Positions 24,147-31,960 of a DNA stretch of 42,170 nt are shown here, piece by piece. The notes under the pieces were generated by a model. That model did no database searches, had not been told where the DNA came from, and worked only from the letters and a program-made list of their open reading frames with translations. The translations under genes and the position numbers were made by a program. The stretch covers positions 1 through 42,170 of the forward strand of contig PNJK01000028.1 in assembly GCA_013821825.1 (NCBI GenBank), written 5' to 3'. Position 1 is the first letter of the stretch, and every line of letters begins with the position of its first letter. This DNA comes from Rhodobacter sp. GTDB lineage: Bacteria > Pseudomonadota > Alphaproteobacteria > Rhodobacterales > Rhodobacteraceae.

Positions 24147-25505
24147 TCACTCCATCACATAGCCATAGGAGGTGCTGAAGTCCTGCCGGGCGACTTCGCC
24201 GACTGCACCGCCTGGGTTTTTGGCAACATCGCCGTAAAGAAAGAGCTCGCGTTCCGTCGGGATCCGTATCCGATCGGTCGGCAGCGCCAGGGCTTCGCCG
24301 GAAACCGGGGTTACAAGGTGCGGCGTTACGATGATCACGAGTTCGGTCTGGTTGCGCTGATAGTCGGCGCTGCGGAACAGGGCCCCCAGGATCGGCACGT
24401 CACCCAGCCACGGCACTTGCGAGCTGAGGTCGGTGAAGTCGTCCTGCAGCAGGCCGGCGATAGCGAAGCTTTGCCCGTCGCGCATTTCGACCGTGGTCGA
24501 GGTTTCGCGGCGTTTGAAGCCAAGTATCGTCAGGTCGCCCTGGGAATACGTCAGCGTCGGGTCAACTGCCGACACGGCCGCGTTCATGGTCAGGTTGATG
24601 ATGTCGCCATCGACCACCACGGGCGTAAAGTTCAACTCGACGCCGAAGGGTTTGAATTCGATGGTGATGGTGTCGTTATCCTGGGCGACTGGAAGCGGGT
24701 ATTCGCCACCCGCCAGGAACTTCGCCTCTTGGCCGGATAGAGCGGTAAGGTTCGGTTCTGCAAGTGTGCGGACCATGCCCTTCGATTCCAGCGCTTCCAG
24801 CATCACTTCGAAGCCGACATCGCCGATCGTGAAGTCCACACCGATGCCACCGACGGCCCCGGCAAGACCCCCGCCGCCGCCAGCGATGACCGATCCATCC
24901 GTTCCGGAAGCGTCGATCAGCAGCCCGCCGCTAAGCGCTTTGCCGACCGAACGCTGCATCTCTGCGAAGCGCACTTTCAGCATGACCTGCTGTGTGCCAC
25001 CCACGACCATCAGGTTCGACACCCGATCCGGCGCGTAGCGGTTGGCCAGATCCAGTGCCCGGTCCAGCTTGGCGGTCGAGGACACCTGTCCCGACAGCAC
25101 GATGCCGTCGTTTGCGGTGCGAACCTCGATGTTCTCGCCAGGAAGAATCTGCTGAAGACGTTCCTTGAACTCGGCGATGTCGGGCGTGACATTCACGTCG
25201 ACGTTCGAGATCAGTTGACCGTCCGGAGACAATAGCGTGAGTGTTGTGCGCCCGGGAGCTTTGCCAAGAACGTAGATCGAGCGGTCCGACAAAGTGGAAA
25301 TGTCGGCAATGCCTGGGTTTGCAATCGACAGTTCCGCAAACGGAACGTCGCTTTCAACCACAACGGCCCGGTTCATCGGGACGTTCAATGCGCCAGAGGC
25401 CTGACCTTGCAGGACACGCAGGACTTCGGCCGAAACCGGTGTCAGTGCCGTCGATGCAAGGATCGAACCAAGATAGCCTGCTACTAGGAGTCTTTTCATG
25501 TTCAT
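24147..25505 (-). CDS. cpaC: Tad secretin CpaC/RcpA
   Basis: A 452-residue outer-membrane secretin through which the Flp pilus passes. Signal peptide, then the pilus-formation N domain (AVVVESDVPFAELSIANPGIADISTLSDRSIYVLG is spread over about 28-80), a BON-like unit (IEVRTANDGIVLSGQVSST), and the secretin domain ending with RDGQSFAIAGLLQDD, PWLGDVPILGALFRS and TELVIIVTPHLV, the classic secretin finish. ATG 25505 follows AAAGGG; ATG 25499 is a close alternative. A 207-base gap separates it from cpaB. Confidence 0.93.
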   Translation of the reverse strand: MNMKRLLVAGYLGSILASTALTPVSAEVLRVLQGQASGALNVPMNRAVVVESDVPFAELSIANPGIADISTLSDRSIYVLGKAPGRTTLTLLSPDGQLISNVDVNVTPDIAEFKERLQQILPGENIEVRTANDGIVLSGQVSSTAKLDRALDLANRYAPDRVSNLMVVGGTQQVMLKVRFAEMQRSVGKALSGGLLIDASGTDGSVIAGGGGGLAGAVGGIGVDFTIGDVGFEVMLEALESKGMVRTLAEPNLTALSGQEAKFLAGGEYPLPVAQDNDTITIEFKPFGVELNFTPVVVDGDIINLTMNAAVSAVDPTLTYSQGDLTILGFKRRETSTTVEMRDGQSFAIAGLLQDDFTDLSSQVPWLGDVPILGALFRSADYQRNQTELVIIVTPHLVTPVSGEALALPTDRIRIPTERELFLYGDVAKNPGGAVGEVARQDFSTSYGYVME

Positions 25506-25712
25506 GTGATCTGCCCTTTCGACCACGCCTCGGTAGGGTCTTGGATGCCCTTATCCTGGGCAGAATGCAGTAGGTGCAGTTTATTTGCAATAATCAATTG
25601 GTTGGAAGGTATTGTTGATGTGGGTAAAGTGCAACAGACCGCAAAGGGTTGGAATAAGAAAGGAGCGCGGCCCCATATGCAGTGGCTGCGCCCCCCAAAT
25701 TTCCAGGCTTGA
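25506..25712 (-). other. Intergenic gap between cpaB and cpaC
   Basis: About 207 bases with no gene. An AT-rich patch (about 25575-25625) stands out from the GC-rich surroundings and contains TTGCAA-17-CATTCT and TTGATT-type boxes on the minus strand, so it may hold a separate cpaC promoter. Nothing stronger can be said. Confidence 0.35.
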
Positions 25713-26567
25713 TCAATCGCGGCAGGGAATGACCGTCTCGATTTCCTCGCCGCCTTTGCGCGACTTGATCGTGCAGACCTTTTCGACTTCCTTCGGGGCT
25801 TCGACCACCGCTTCTTCCCGCACGATCCCCAGCATGGAATCAGTATTTACCTCAATCCTTTCAGTCACTACCTGGGCTCCCGCGCCGACCAGCGACATCG
25901 AAAGCTGGCCCGAGGATTGGGCCTGCGCCAGCCGGGCGACCTGCTCGGGCGTTGCGGCCACTGTCACCGTTCTGGCATCAGTGCTGCCGCTGACCTGACC
26001 CTCATTGAAGGCATTGTCGACGGCGATGATCTGGATCGAGCTTTCGATCAGGCGGGTTGCCTCGCCGACAATGTCTGACACCTGTCCGGTCCAGTAGATG
26101 TCGATGAAGTCATCCGGCTTGACGAAACCTGACACGCCCGAGGCAACGCCGACCTTGATGGCGAAGGCCCGCTTCCCCGGTTCAAGCTTGGCGGTGAGCC
26201 CTGCAAGTTCGCCCGGTTCGGTCACGCGGCTGGCCAGAACCGGCTCGTATGCTTCGGTCGGGCGGATGATATAGCGCGGACCCGGAGCGTTTTCCGGGAA
26301 CAGCAGTGCCTGGTCGCGGAAGATCGTCTCGGGCAGCGTCTTCTCTGGCCAATAGATCAACTGCACGTCTTCCGGTGTCAGTTCGTCACCGTACTTGAGG
26401 GCCTTGGCAAAGACGAAGACCTCGACCAGCTTGCCGGCCCTGGCGTTGAACTCCCGCTCTTTCTGAAGCAGGACTTCAGTCTGCTTGATGTAACCCTGGA
26501 TCATGTAGACAGCCGCGCCCGCAAGGGCCATGCCGACGACGAGAACCAAACCGAATACTGCTCTCAT
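25713..26567 (-). CDS. cpaB: Tad periplasmic protein CpaB/RcpC
   Basis: A 284-residue protein with one N-terminal membrane helix (VFGLVLVVGMALAGAAVYM) and a SAF domain (VEVFVFAKALKYGDELTPEDVQLIYWP and later EPVLASRVTEPGE), then the RcpC/CpaB domain with RAFAIKVGVASGVSGFVKPDDFIDIYW. It binds the secretin and is needed for Flp modification or pore assembly. Two Cys near the C-terminus (KVCTIKS, VIPCRD) may form a disulfide. First main gene after the two pilins. Confidence 0.9.
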   Translation of the reverse strand: MRAVFGLVLVVGMALAGAAVYMIQGYIKQTEVLLQKEREFNARAGKLVEVFVFAKALKYGDELTPEDVQLIYWPEKTLPETIFRDQALLFPENAPGPRYIIRPTEAYEPVLASRVTEPGELAGLTAKLEPGKRAFAIKVGVASGVSGFVKPDDFIDIYWTGQVSDIVGEATRLIESSIQIIAVDNAFNEGQVSGSTDARTVTVAATPEQVARLAQAQSSGQLSMSLVGAGAQVVTERIEVNTDSMLGIVREEAVVEAPKEVEKVCTIKSRKGGEEIETVIPCRD

Positions 26568-26630
26568 TTTCTTTTCCCTTACGCTCTGCGGCTCAGGCTG
26601 TGACGCCCGAAGGTACTTGTAATATCAGAA

Positions 26631-26662
26631 GGGCGCCCCTTCAAGCCAATGGCCGGGCGCCC
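26631..26662 (-). terminator. Hairpin after the second pilin gene
   Basis: GGGCGCCC occurs at 26631-26638 and 26655-26662; being self-complementary, the copies can pair across 16 bases. On the minus strand TTCT follows. It lies between the pilin stop (26689) and the cpaB start, suggesting partial termination. Confidence 0.4.
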
Positions 26663-26688
26663 GAACGGAGCAACTGGATGTGCTGCGG

Positions 26689-26868
26689 CTACTGCAGGAA
26701 CTTGCGATACTCGGTCACCGTTTCACCGATGTAGGCCGCCATGTCCACGATCGCCGTCTGAATCGGGGGCATCACGATCACGGCCAGCACGACCACACCG
26801 GCTGTCAGAACGACCCAGTCTACCGTGACGGCGCCGGACTCATCGTCGAGAAAGAGTTTGCAGCACAT
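26689..26868 (-). CDS. Flp-type pilin-like protein 2
   Basis: A 59-residue protein: short leader MCCKLFLDDESG, predicted cut after Gly12, then AVTVDWVVLTAGVVVLAVIV and a short polar tail. The layout is that of Flp/Fap type IVb pilins, with Asp instead of Glu at position 5 of the mature form. It shares AVTVDWVVLTA with the next pilin but differs elsewhere, including the CC pair in the leader. GGAG is 9 bases before ATG 26868; an upstream start at 26913 would give an unnaturally long leader. Perhaps a minor pilin. Confidence 0.75.
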   Translation of the reverse strand: MCCKLFLDDESGAVTVDWVVLTAGVVVLAVIVMPPIQTAIVDMAAYIGETVTEYRKFLQ

Positions 26869-27105
26869 CTTTGGCGTCTCCGTCCAGTGGCGCCTTGCGC
26901 CCGTCTTATACAACCCTGCCGGGCGATTGCGGCGAAAGTTTAGCCAAGATCGGACAATTCATGGCTGATCGGGTGAACTTCAGCCCTTGCTTGCCGCCAA
27001 GATCGGCTGCTGGCCAGGAGATGGGCCCGCTGGCCGGTGCCATCCGGTCAAGAGCAGCCTTGCCGTGTTCGACCTTGCCCATTCAGGCGAGGCCGGGAAT
27101 GGAAT

Positions 27106-27133
27106 AGGCCGCATGCAGATCTGCATGCGGCCT
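27106..27133 (-). terminator. 28-base perfect palindrome after the flp gene
   Basis: Arms AGGCCGCATGCAGA (27106-27119) and TCTGCATGCGGCCT (27120-27133), 27 bases downstream of the flp stop. A strong hairpin at this place commonly protects or terminates abundant pilin mRNA. The following minus-strand bases (ATTCC...) are only moderately T-rich. Confidence 0.55.
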
Positions 27134-27159
27134 GAATTCCGTTTCGATCCGATCAGAGA

Positions 27160-27351
27160 TCAGTTGGCAGCTTGCATTGCCGAGCCAGCAGCGTCGACTT
27201 CGTCGCCGATGTCAGAAGCCAGGGTCGAGATTGCCGGCTGGATATAGGTGAAAACAACGAGGCCCAGGCCGACGACAGCGGCGGTCAGGACCACCCAGTC
27301 AACGGTCACGGCGCCAGCTTCGTCTTTCAGGAAGGCGGAGAACTTAGTCAT
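27160..27351 (-). CDS. flp: Flp-type major pilin
   Basis: A 63-residue prepilin: MTKFSAFLKDEAG, predicted CpaA cut after Gly13, mature AVTVDWVVLTAAVVGLGLVV and a small-residue, acidic C-terminal tail (SDIGDEVDAAGSAMQAAN). It would form the fibre of the adhesive Tad pilus. Typical Flp has G/xxxxEY; here it is G/AVTVDW, with Asp at +5 and Trp at +6. AAAGGGA precedes ATG 27351; an earlier start at 27384 is unlikely. It is first in the tad direction, with a long AT-richer promoter region upstream. Confidence 0.8.
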   Translation of the reverse strand: MTKFSAFLKDEAGAVTVDWVVLTAAVVGLGLVVFTYIQPAISTLASDIGDEVDAAGSAMQAAN

Positions 27352-27693
27352 GGTCTTGTCCCTTTCAAAGATGCTCAGGTTCACTCAACCGCGTCGACTG
27401 GCTATCAACTTCGCCGCTGCCGTTCGGTATGCCTCCATATGCCCCCCCAATCATGGCATCAGTTTGGACAGCCCCGAAAGTTTTTGCCCAAACGCAGAAA
27501 GCACGATTAGTTCAACTTAACCCATTGAAAATGAACGAAAGAAATCTTAACCAAATCTTGAGAATCCTGGAATAAAGCGTGCTCTTTCGGTCAATTTTGG
27601 CGGAATTGCCATGATTCACCATTGAAAGTGCTGGCCCGGACGGGGCGAAGCTGCGACTCTCTGGCCAAGGCAACAAAAGAGCAGGCGCCGCAA
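27352..27693. other. Divergent control region between flp and the transglycosylase gene
   Basis: About 340 bases with no supported gene. It is AT-rich from about 27475 to 27620. It includes a C-tract near 27436-27443, several TTAA motifs, and a CtrA-like site at 27547-27561. It should hold the strong flp promoter (minus) and the promoter for the transglycosylase (plus). Confidence 0.6.
27547..27561. promoter_or_regulatory. CtrA-like binding site
   Basis: TTAA (27547-27550), seven bases, TTGA (27558-27561): one mismatch to the CtrA consensus TTAA-N7-TTAA. A TTAACCC half-site lies nearby at about 27517. CtrA controls pilin genes in Caulobacter, so the placement upstream of flp is meaningful, though the motif is short. 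Confidence 0.4.
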
Positions 27694-28554
27694 ATGCGGG
27701 ATATCCCCAGGTTGATCGCAGCGATTCTCTGCGCCACCGCCCCATTGGCGGCTGCGGCCCAGGAGACCAGCTTCAAGCGTGTCAAGGTGGGCGAGGGCCT
27801 GCCGGGCAAACGCATCACCGTCCAGATCGACCCCGAGGAACAGGCCCGCTATCTTGCGGCGCTGCCCAAGGTCAACCCCTACCCCAAGCGCAGCCCGGAA
27901 CCCGAAGCGCCCAAGGCCGAACGGGACGGACCGCTTTCTCCTTCGCCCGCGCCGCAGTCCTCGTATGCCTGGTTCTGGGATACCGTGCCGCCTGGGGTGA
28001 CCGATGTGTCGGGCCGGTTCGATCTGGCTCTGGCGACGCTATCGAACGGGCCCGATGGCAAGGCGGTCAACGCTCCCCGGATGCAGCACCTGCAGAACGT
28101 GGCCGAGACCTATGGCAAGGATATCCTGCGCGCCACCATTGGCACCGATGTCTCGCCGGCGCTGGTCCTGGCTGTGATCGGCATCGAAAGCGCCGGCCAG
28201 TCGGACGCGGTGAGCAGCGCCGGAGCGGTCGGGCTGATGCAGCTGATCCCGGCCACGGCCGAGCGCTTCGGGGTGACGGATTCCACCGATCCCGCCCAGA
28301 ACATCAAGGGCGGGGTGGCCTATCTGGACTGGTTGCTGAACGAATTCGACAATGACCCGCTGATGGTACTGGCCGCCTATAATGCGGGCGAACAGGCGGT
28401 GAGGGCCAATGCCGGCGTGCCGCCTTACGCCGAAACGCGCGACTATGTACCGAAGGTTCTGGCTGCTTGGCAGGTGGCGCAAGGCCTCTGCCTGAGCGCG
28501 CCGCAACTGGTGACGGATCCGTGCGTCTTCAAGGTGGTCGCGGCCGGCGGATGA
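27694..28554 (+). CDS. Lytic transglycosylase (SLT domain), exported
   Basis: A 286-residue periplasmic muramidase-type enzyme. Signal peptide MRDIPRLIAAILCATAPLAAAAQ, a Pro-rich linker (about 50-90), then the SLT domain: catalytic Glu in LAVIGIESAGQ, followed by SSAGAVGLMQLIPATAERFGV, NIKGGVAYLDWLL and VLAAYNAGEQAV. It cleaves glycan strands with 1,6-anhydro product. I chose ATG 27694 because the signal peptide starts there; a TTG at 27622 would put 24 residues in front. Being divergent from flp it may open the wall for the pilus, which is inference. Confidence 0.88.
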   Translation: MRDIPRLIAAILCATAPLAAAAQETSFKRVKVGEGLPGKRITVQIDPEEQARYLAALPKVNPYPKRSPEPEAPKAERDGPLSPSPAPQSSYAWFWDTVPPGVTDVSGRFDLALATLSNGPDGKAVNAPRMQHLQNVAETYGKDILRATIGTDVSPALVLAVIGIESAGQSDAVSSAGAVGLMQLIPATAERFGVTDSTDPAQNIKGGVAYLDWLLNEFDNDPLMVLAAYNAGEQAVRANAGVPPYAETRDYVPKVLAAWQVAQGLCLSAPQLVTDPCVFKVVAAGG

Positions 28555-28561
28555 TCCGCCG
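28545..28561 (+). terminator. Hairpin over the transglycosylase stop codon
   Basis: CGGCGGA (28545-28551) pairs with TCCGCCG (28555-28561) with TGA, the stop codon, in the loop. No T tract; possible terminator between convergent genes. Confidence 0.3.
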
Positions 28562-28578
28562 ACCTTCAGGCTATCCCT

Positions 28579-28866
28579 TCAGACGAAGACATCGGCCCAT
28601 TCGGGGTGCTTTTTCCGCGTCGCGTTGACGAACGGGCAGAGCGGCACGATCTTCACCCCTTCCGCCCGTGCATCCGCCACCAGCCGCATCACCAGCGCCA
28701 GCCCTGCACCGGTGCCGCGAAAGCTGTCCGGAACACCGGTATGATCGGCGATGATCAGGGTCGGCGTGGTGACCGAATAGGTCAATTCCGCCTCCTCGCC
28801 AGCCTTCTGGATGACATAGCGCCCCTTCGAGGCGCCATGCTCGCGGCGGATGTCGAATTCGGTCAT
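28579..28866 (-). CDS. Small GNAT-type N-acetyltransferase (YjdJ-like)
   Basis: A 95-residue protein of the short GNAT group (COG2388/YjdJ). Visible: an AELTYSVTTPTLIIADHTGV core strand pair, VPDSFRGTGAGLALVMRLVADARAEG (acetyl-CoA loop RGTGAG) and the ending LCPFVNATRKKHPEWADVF, which is diagnostic for this small family. Substrate unknown. AAGGA lies upstream of ATG 28866. It follows scoB by 13 bases and may be part of its transcript. Confidence 0.85.
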   Translation of the reverse strand: MTEFDIRREHGASKGRYVIQKAGEEAELTYSVTTPTLIIADHTGVPDSFRGTGAGLALVMRLVADARAEGVKIVPLCPFVNATRKKHPEWADVFV

Positions 28867-28879
28867 CGCCGAGCCTTCC

Positions 28880-29506
28880 TTACCCGACAATCGTCGCTTC
28901 GGTCGCGGTCCGCAGTTCCGCCTCGGTCACCCCATCCGCCAGTTCGACGATATGCAGGCCCTTGTGGCCGACATCGAGGACGCCAAGGTTGGTGATGATC
29001 CGGTCTACCACCGCCTTGCCGGTCAGGGGCAGGGTGCATTCGCGCAGGACCTTGCTTTCGCCGTGCTTCGAGGTGTGGTCCATCACCACCACCACCCGGC
29101 CCACGCCCGCGACCAGATCCATCGCCCCGCCCATGCCCTTGACCAGCTTGCCCGGAATCATCCAGTTTGCGAGGTCGCCCCTTTCGCTGACCTCCATCGC
29201 GCCAAGGATCGCCATCGCGATCTTGCCGCCGCGGATCATCGCGAAGGATTGGGCAGAATCGAAATAGGCGGTCTGCGGCAGTTCGGTGATCGTCTGCTTG
29301 CCGGCGTTGATCAGGTCGGGGTCTTCCTCGCCCTCGAAGGGGAAGGGGCCCATGCCCAGCATCCCGTTTTCCGATTGCAGCGTCACATGCACACCCTTTG
29401 GGATGTAGTTCGCCACCAGCGTCGGAATGCCGATGCCAAGGTTGACGTAAGTTCCGTCCTGCAGCTCTTTCGCAGCCCGCGCGGCAATCTGGTTACGGTC
29501 CCACAT
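28880..29506 (-). CDS. scoB: 3-oxoacid CoA-transferase subunit B
   Basis: A 208-residue beta subunit of a class I CoA transferase. The catalytic Glu lies in LQSENGMLGMGPFP, and the N-terminal GTYVNLGIGIPTLV and late DLVAGVGRVVVVMDHTSK are typical of succinyl-CoA:3-ketoacid and acetoacetyl-CoA transferases. It pairs with the A subunit to move CoA from succinyl-CoA (or similar) to acetoacetate, for ketone-body or short-chain acid use. The ATG at 29506 overlaps the scoA stop by one base (TGATG) and has AAGGAG upstream; GTG 29509 is adjacent. Confidence 0.92.
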   Translation of the reverse strand: MWDRNQIAARAAKELQDGTYVNLGIGIPTLVANYIPKGVHVTLQSENGMLGMGPFPFEGEEDPDLINAGKQTITELPQTAYFDSAQSFAMIRGGKIAMAILGAMEVSERGDLANWMIPGKLVKGMGGAMDLVAGVGRVVVVMDHTSKHGESKVLRECTLPLTGKAVVDRIITNLGVLDVGHKGLHIVELADGVTEAELRTATEATIVG

Positions 29507-30210
29507 CACACGGTCTCCTTCTTGCGCACGGTGCGCTGTTCGATCCGCTTCTCATGCCGCCCCTGCACGATGCGGTGGACATAGATGCCGGGCAGGTGGA
29601 TGCCGTCGGGGTCCAGTGACCCGAGCGGCACGATTTCCTCAACCTCGGCCACGCAGATGCGCCCGCAAGTGGCGGCGGGCACGTTGAAGTTCCGCGCGGT
29701 CTTGCGGAAGACGAGGTTGCCCGAGGGGTCAGCTTTCCAGGCTTTCACGATGGCCAGATCCGCCACGATCCCGCGTTCCAGGATATAGGTCTCGCCGTCG
29801 AAATCGTGGTGTTCCTTGCCCTCGGCGATCACGGTGCCGACGCCGGTCCTGGTATAGAAACCGGGAATGCCCGCGCCACCCGCCCGCATCCGTTCGGCCA
29901 GCGTGCCTTGCGGGTTGAACTCCAGCTCCAGTTCCCCGGCCAGATACTGCCGCATGAATTCTGCGTTCTCGCCGACATAGGACGAGATCATCTTCTTCAC
30001 CTGCCGGGTTTCAAGAAGCTGGCCAAGGCCGAACCCGTCCACGCCCGCGTTGTTCGAGGCGACAGTCAACCCCGTCGCCCCCGCGTCGCGAATGGCGGCA
30101 ATCAGCAGTTCCGGAATCCCGCACAGGCCGAAGCCGCCGGAGGCAATCAGCATGCCGTCCTTCAGCACACCCTCCAGCGCGGCGCCGGCGTCTGGATAGA
30201 CCTTGTTCAT
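29506..30210 (-). CDS. scoA: 3-oxoacid CoA-transferase subunit A
   Basis: A 234-residue alpha subunit. LIASGGFGLCGIPELLI is the glycine-rich CoA-binding motif, with LTVASNNAGVDGFGLG, KKMISSYVGENAEF and the ending VEEIVPLGSLDPDGIHLPGIYV characteristic of ScoA. ATG 30210 is preceded by GGAGGAG. Subunits are translationally coupled. A divergent PAS-LuxR gene and a dyad lie just upstream, so this operon is the likely target of that regulator. Confidence 0.93.
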   Translation of the reverse strand: MNKVYPDAGAALEGVLKDGMLIASGGFGLCGIPELLIAAIRDAGATGLTVASNNAGVDGFGLGQLLETRQVKKMISSYVGENAEFMRQYLAGELELEFNPQGTLAERMRAGGAGIPGFYTRTGVGTVIAEGKEHHDFDGETYILERGIVADLAIVKAWKADPSGNLVFRKTARNFNVPAATCGRICVAEVEEIVPLGSLDPDGIHLPGIYVHRIVQGRHEKRIEQRTVRKKETV

Positions 30211-30312
30211 TCCTGTTCTCCTCCCGGTACAACGGTGCCCGCGGTGCAGCGATTGCCGCAGGTGACCGGCCCATTGTTGCGCCGCTGATCCTGAAAGATT
30301 GCGCCCGGCGCT

Positions 30313-30338
30313 GCCATCCGTAAGAATACGTAGATGGC
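30313..30338. promoter_or_regulatory. Dyad between scoA and the LuxR gene, candidate operator
   Basis: GCCATC-CGTA (30313-30322), AGAA, TACG (30327-30330), TA, GATGGC (30333-30338): a 10-bp inverted repeat with a two-base bulge, in the 147-base divergent gap. A short TACGTA core is included (30327-30332). Plausible binding site for the PAS-LuxR protein. Confidence 0.5.
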
Positions 30339-30357
30339 TAAGTAGAAGGGGCCTGTC

Positions 30358-30924
30358 TTGCCCACACCCGATCACGAACGTCTGGCCTTCCGCCACGCGC
30401 CCGACGCGACGCTGATCCTGTCGGACCGGGTGATCCTGCGCGCCAGCCTGCGGGTCGAAGCGGTGTTCGGCTGGACTGCGAAAGAGCTGGAGGGCCAGCC
30501 GATCCGCATCCTCTACCCCGGCCAGACCGATTATGAGGTGATCGGCCAGCGCGCGCGCAAGGCGATGCAGGTGGCCGAGGTGTACCGCGACGAACGGTTC
30601 ATGCGCCGCAAGGATGGGCAGGCCGTCTGGATGGAGGGCCGCGGCACCGCGCTTGACCGCGATGACCCGCAACGCCTTGCGATCTGGACCTATCGCCCGC
30701 TTGAGGCCGAAGCCGGGCCGGAGGGTCAGCTGACCGCCACCGAAAAGCGCATCGCGCGCTATCTGGTCAACGGCTTCACTTCAAAGGAAATCGCCCTGGC
30801 CTTGGGCTGTTCGCCCCGAACGGTCGAAGTTCACCGCGCCAACATGATCCGCAAGATGAAGGTCCGCAACAGCTTTGAACTGGTCAGCCGCCTGTTGGCC
30901 GCGCCCGGCGCGGTCGAGACCTAG
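30358..30924 (+). CDS. PAS domain LuxR-type transcriptional regulator
   Basis: A 188-residue regulator. Residues about 8-115 form a PAS fold (PDATLILSDRVILRASLRVE, then FGWTAKELEGQPIRILYP, and a PAC-like RRKDGQAVWMEGRG), and 120-185 a LuxR helix-turn-helix (LTATEKRIARYLVNGFTSKE, CSPRTVEVHRANMIRKM). There is no receiver domain, so it is presumably a ligand or redox sensor fused to the output. It starts at TTG 30358 after AAGGGG. It is divergent from scoAB, likely its target. Confidence 0.88.
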   Translation: MPTPDHERLAFRHAPDATLILSDRVILRASLRVEAVFGWTAKELEGQPIRILYPGQTDYEVIGQRARKAMQVAEVYRDERFMRRKDGQAVWMEGRGTALDRDDPQRLAIWTYRPLEAEAGPEGQLTATEKRIARYLVNGFTSKEIALALGCSPRTVEVHRANMIRKMKVRNSFELVSRLLAAPGAVET

Positions 30925-30934
30925 CTCCGGGAAC

Positions 30935-31960
30935 CTATAGACACAGCCACAGGTTCAGGAATGCCGTGGCGTTGTGCTGTATATAGTCGATCTGCACCTT
31001 GTCGTCGTCATCGCCCTTCCAGAACTGACCGTCGGCATACCAGCGAAGCTGAAGGCCGAGGTTTTCATCCGTCACCCGCATGGCGGCGGCGCGCAAGGCT
31101 TCGGGGAACCGCCCCGGCCATTGGTCGCAAAGCCGGGCAAAGCGGGTCAGCGCCTCCGAGCGGCAAGCGATCGGGGTCGACATCCGGCGAGCGCGATAGG
31201 CGTCGTGTTCGACGATCGCTTCCATCAACTCGGTGATGTAGCCGGTGATCCGCGCTTCGCTGATCAGCCCGCGCGCAGCGGCCTCGCAGGACGCATAGGC
31301 CATCCAGTGGCTTTGTTCGGCCACTCCATAACGCCGCGCGACCAAAGCTTCGGTCGCCGCCAGTAGCGCCGGGTCGGTGTTGCCGGTGACGAAGAGGCCC
31401 AGAAGCGCCTCGCCCGTATAGAAGTCGCTGCGGAAGGGCAGGACGGTGCCGTCCGAGAACAGGCGCTTGTGCAGGAAATCGCCGCCTTCGATCTGGGCAA
31501 GAGCATAGGCCTGCAAGCCTGCGATCATTGTCTCCAACCCCAGCGGCAGCGCGGCTTCGTCCAGCCCGCGCGGCAGGGCGCGGCGGTATTCCTCCAGCAT
31601 CACCAGCGCCAGCCCGATGCCGCCTGTCTTGACCGCCCCTTTGGTGACCAGCGCCAGGCTGGGCGTCCGGATCCACAACGGCCGCTCAAACATGTTCGCC
31701 GCAAACTCGACCGCCCGGCCAAGTGCTGCACGCGCGTCGGGGGCAAGATCCAGATCCAGATCGTTCACTGCGCGCAGCATGAACCACAGCGTCCCGCAGT
31801 GGCGCAGCATGTTGTAGCCGTTCAAAGGCATCCTGGGTTGACCGGCGGGATGGGCATAGACAAACCGGCCGTTGGCCTGAACCAGCCGCAGAAGGTGCGA
31901 CAGGCTGGCTTCGACCACCGTTCGGCAATCGCTGCGCGACAAGGGTCCGGGGTGCAGCAT
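30935..31960 (-). CDS. Alpha-helical protein of unknown function, possible alpha/alpha-barrel
   Basis: A 341-residue cytoplasmic protein (no signal) that I cannot name. Repeated helical hairpins, with Gly/Tyr-rich turns such as LNGYNMLRHCGTLWFMLRAV, SDFYTGEALLGLFV, QSHWMAYASCEAAARGL and the ending VQIDYIQHNATAFLNLWLCL, recall the (alpha/alpha)6 toroids of six-hairpin glycosidases and terpene-cyclase-like proteins; conserved His, Asp and Tyr lie in the predicted loops. It ends 10 bases after the convergent LuxR gene. AGGAG precedes ATG 31960. Confidence 0.65.
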   Translation of the reverse strand: MLHPGPLSRSDCRTVVEASLSHLLRLVQANGRFVYAHPAGQPRMPLNGYNMLRHCGTLWFMLRAVNDLDLDLAPDARAALGRAVEFAANMFERPLWIRTPSLALVTKGAVKTGGIGLALVMLEEYRRALPRGLDEAALPLGLETMIAGLQAYALAQIEGGDFLHKRLFSDGTVLPFRSDFYTGEALLGLFVTGNTDPALLAATEALVARRYGVAEQSHWMAYASCEAAARGLISEARITGYITELMEAIVEHDAYRARRMSTPIACRSEALTRFARLCDQWPGRFPEALRAAAMRVTDENLGLQLRWYADGQFWKGDDDDKVQIDYIQHNATAFLNLWLCL

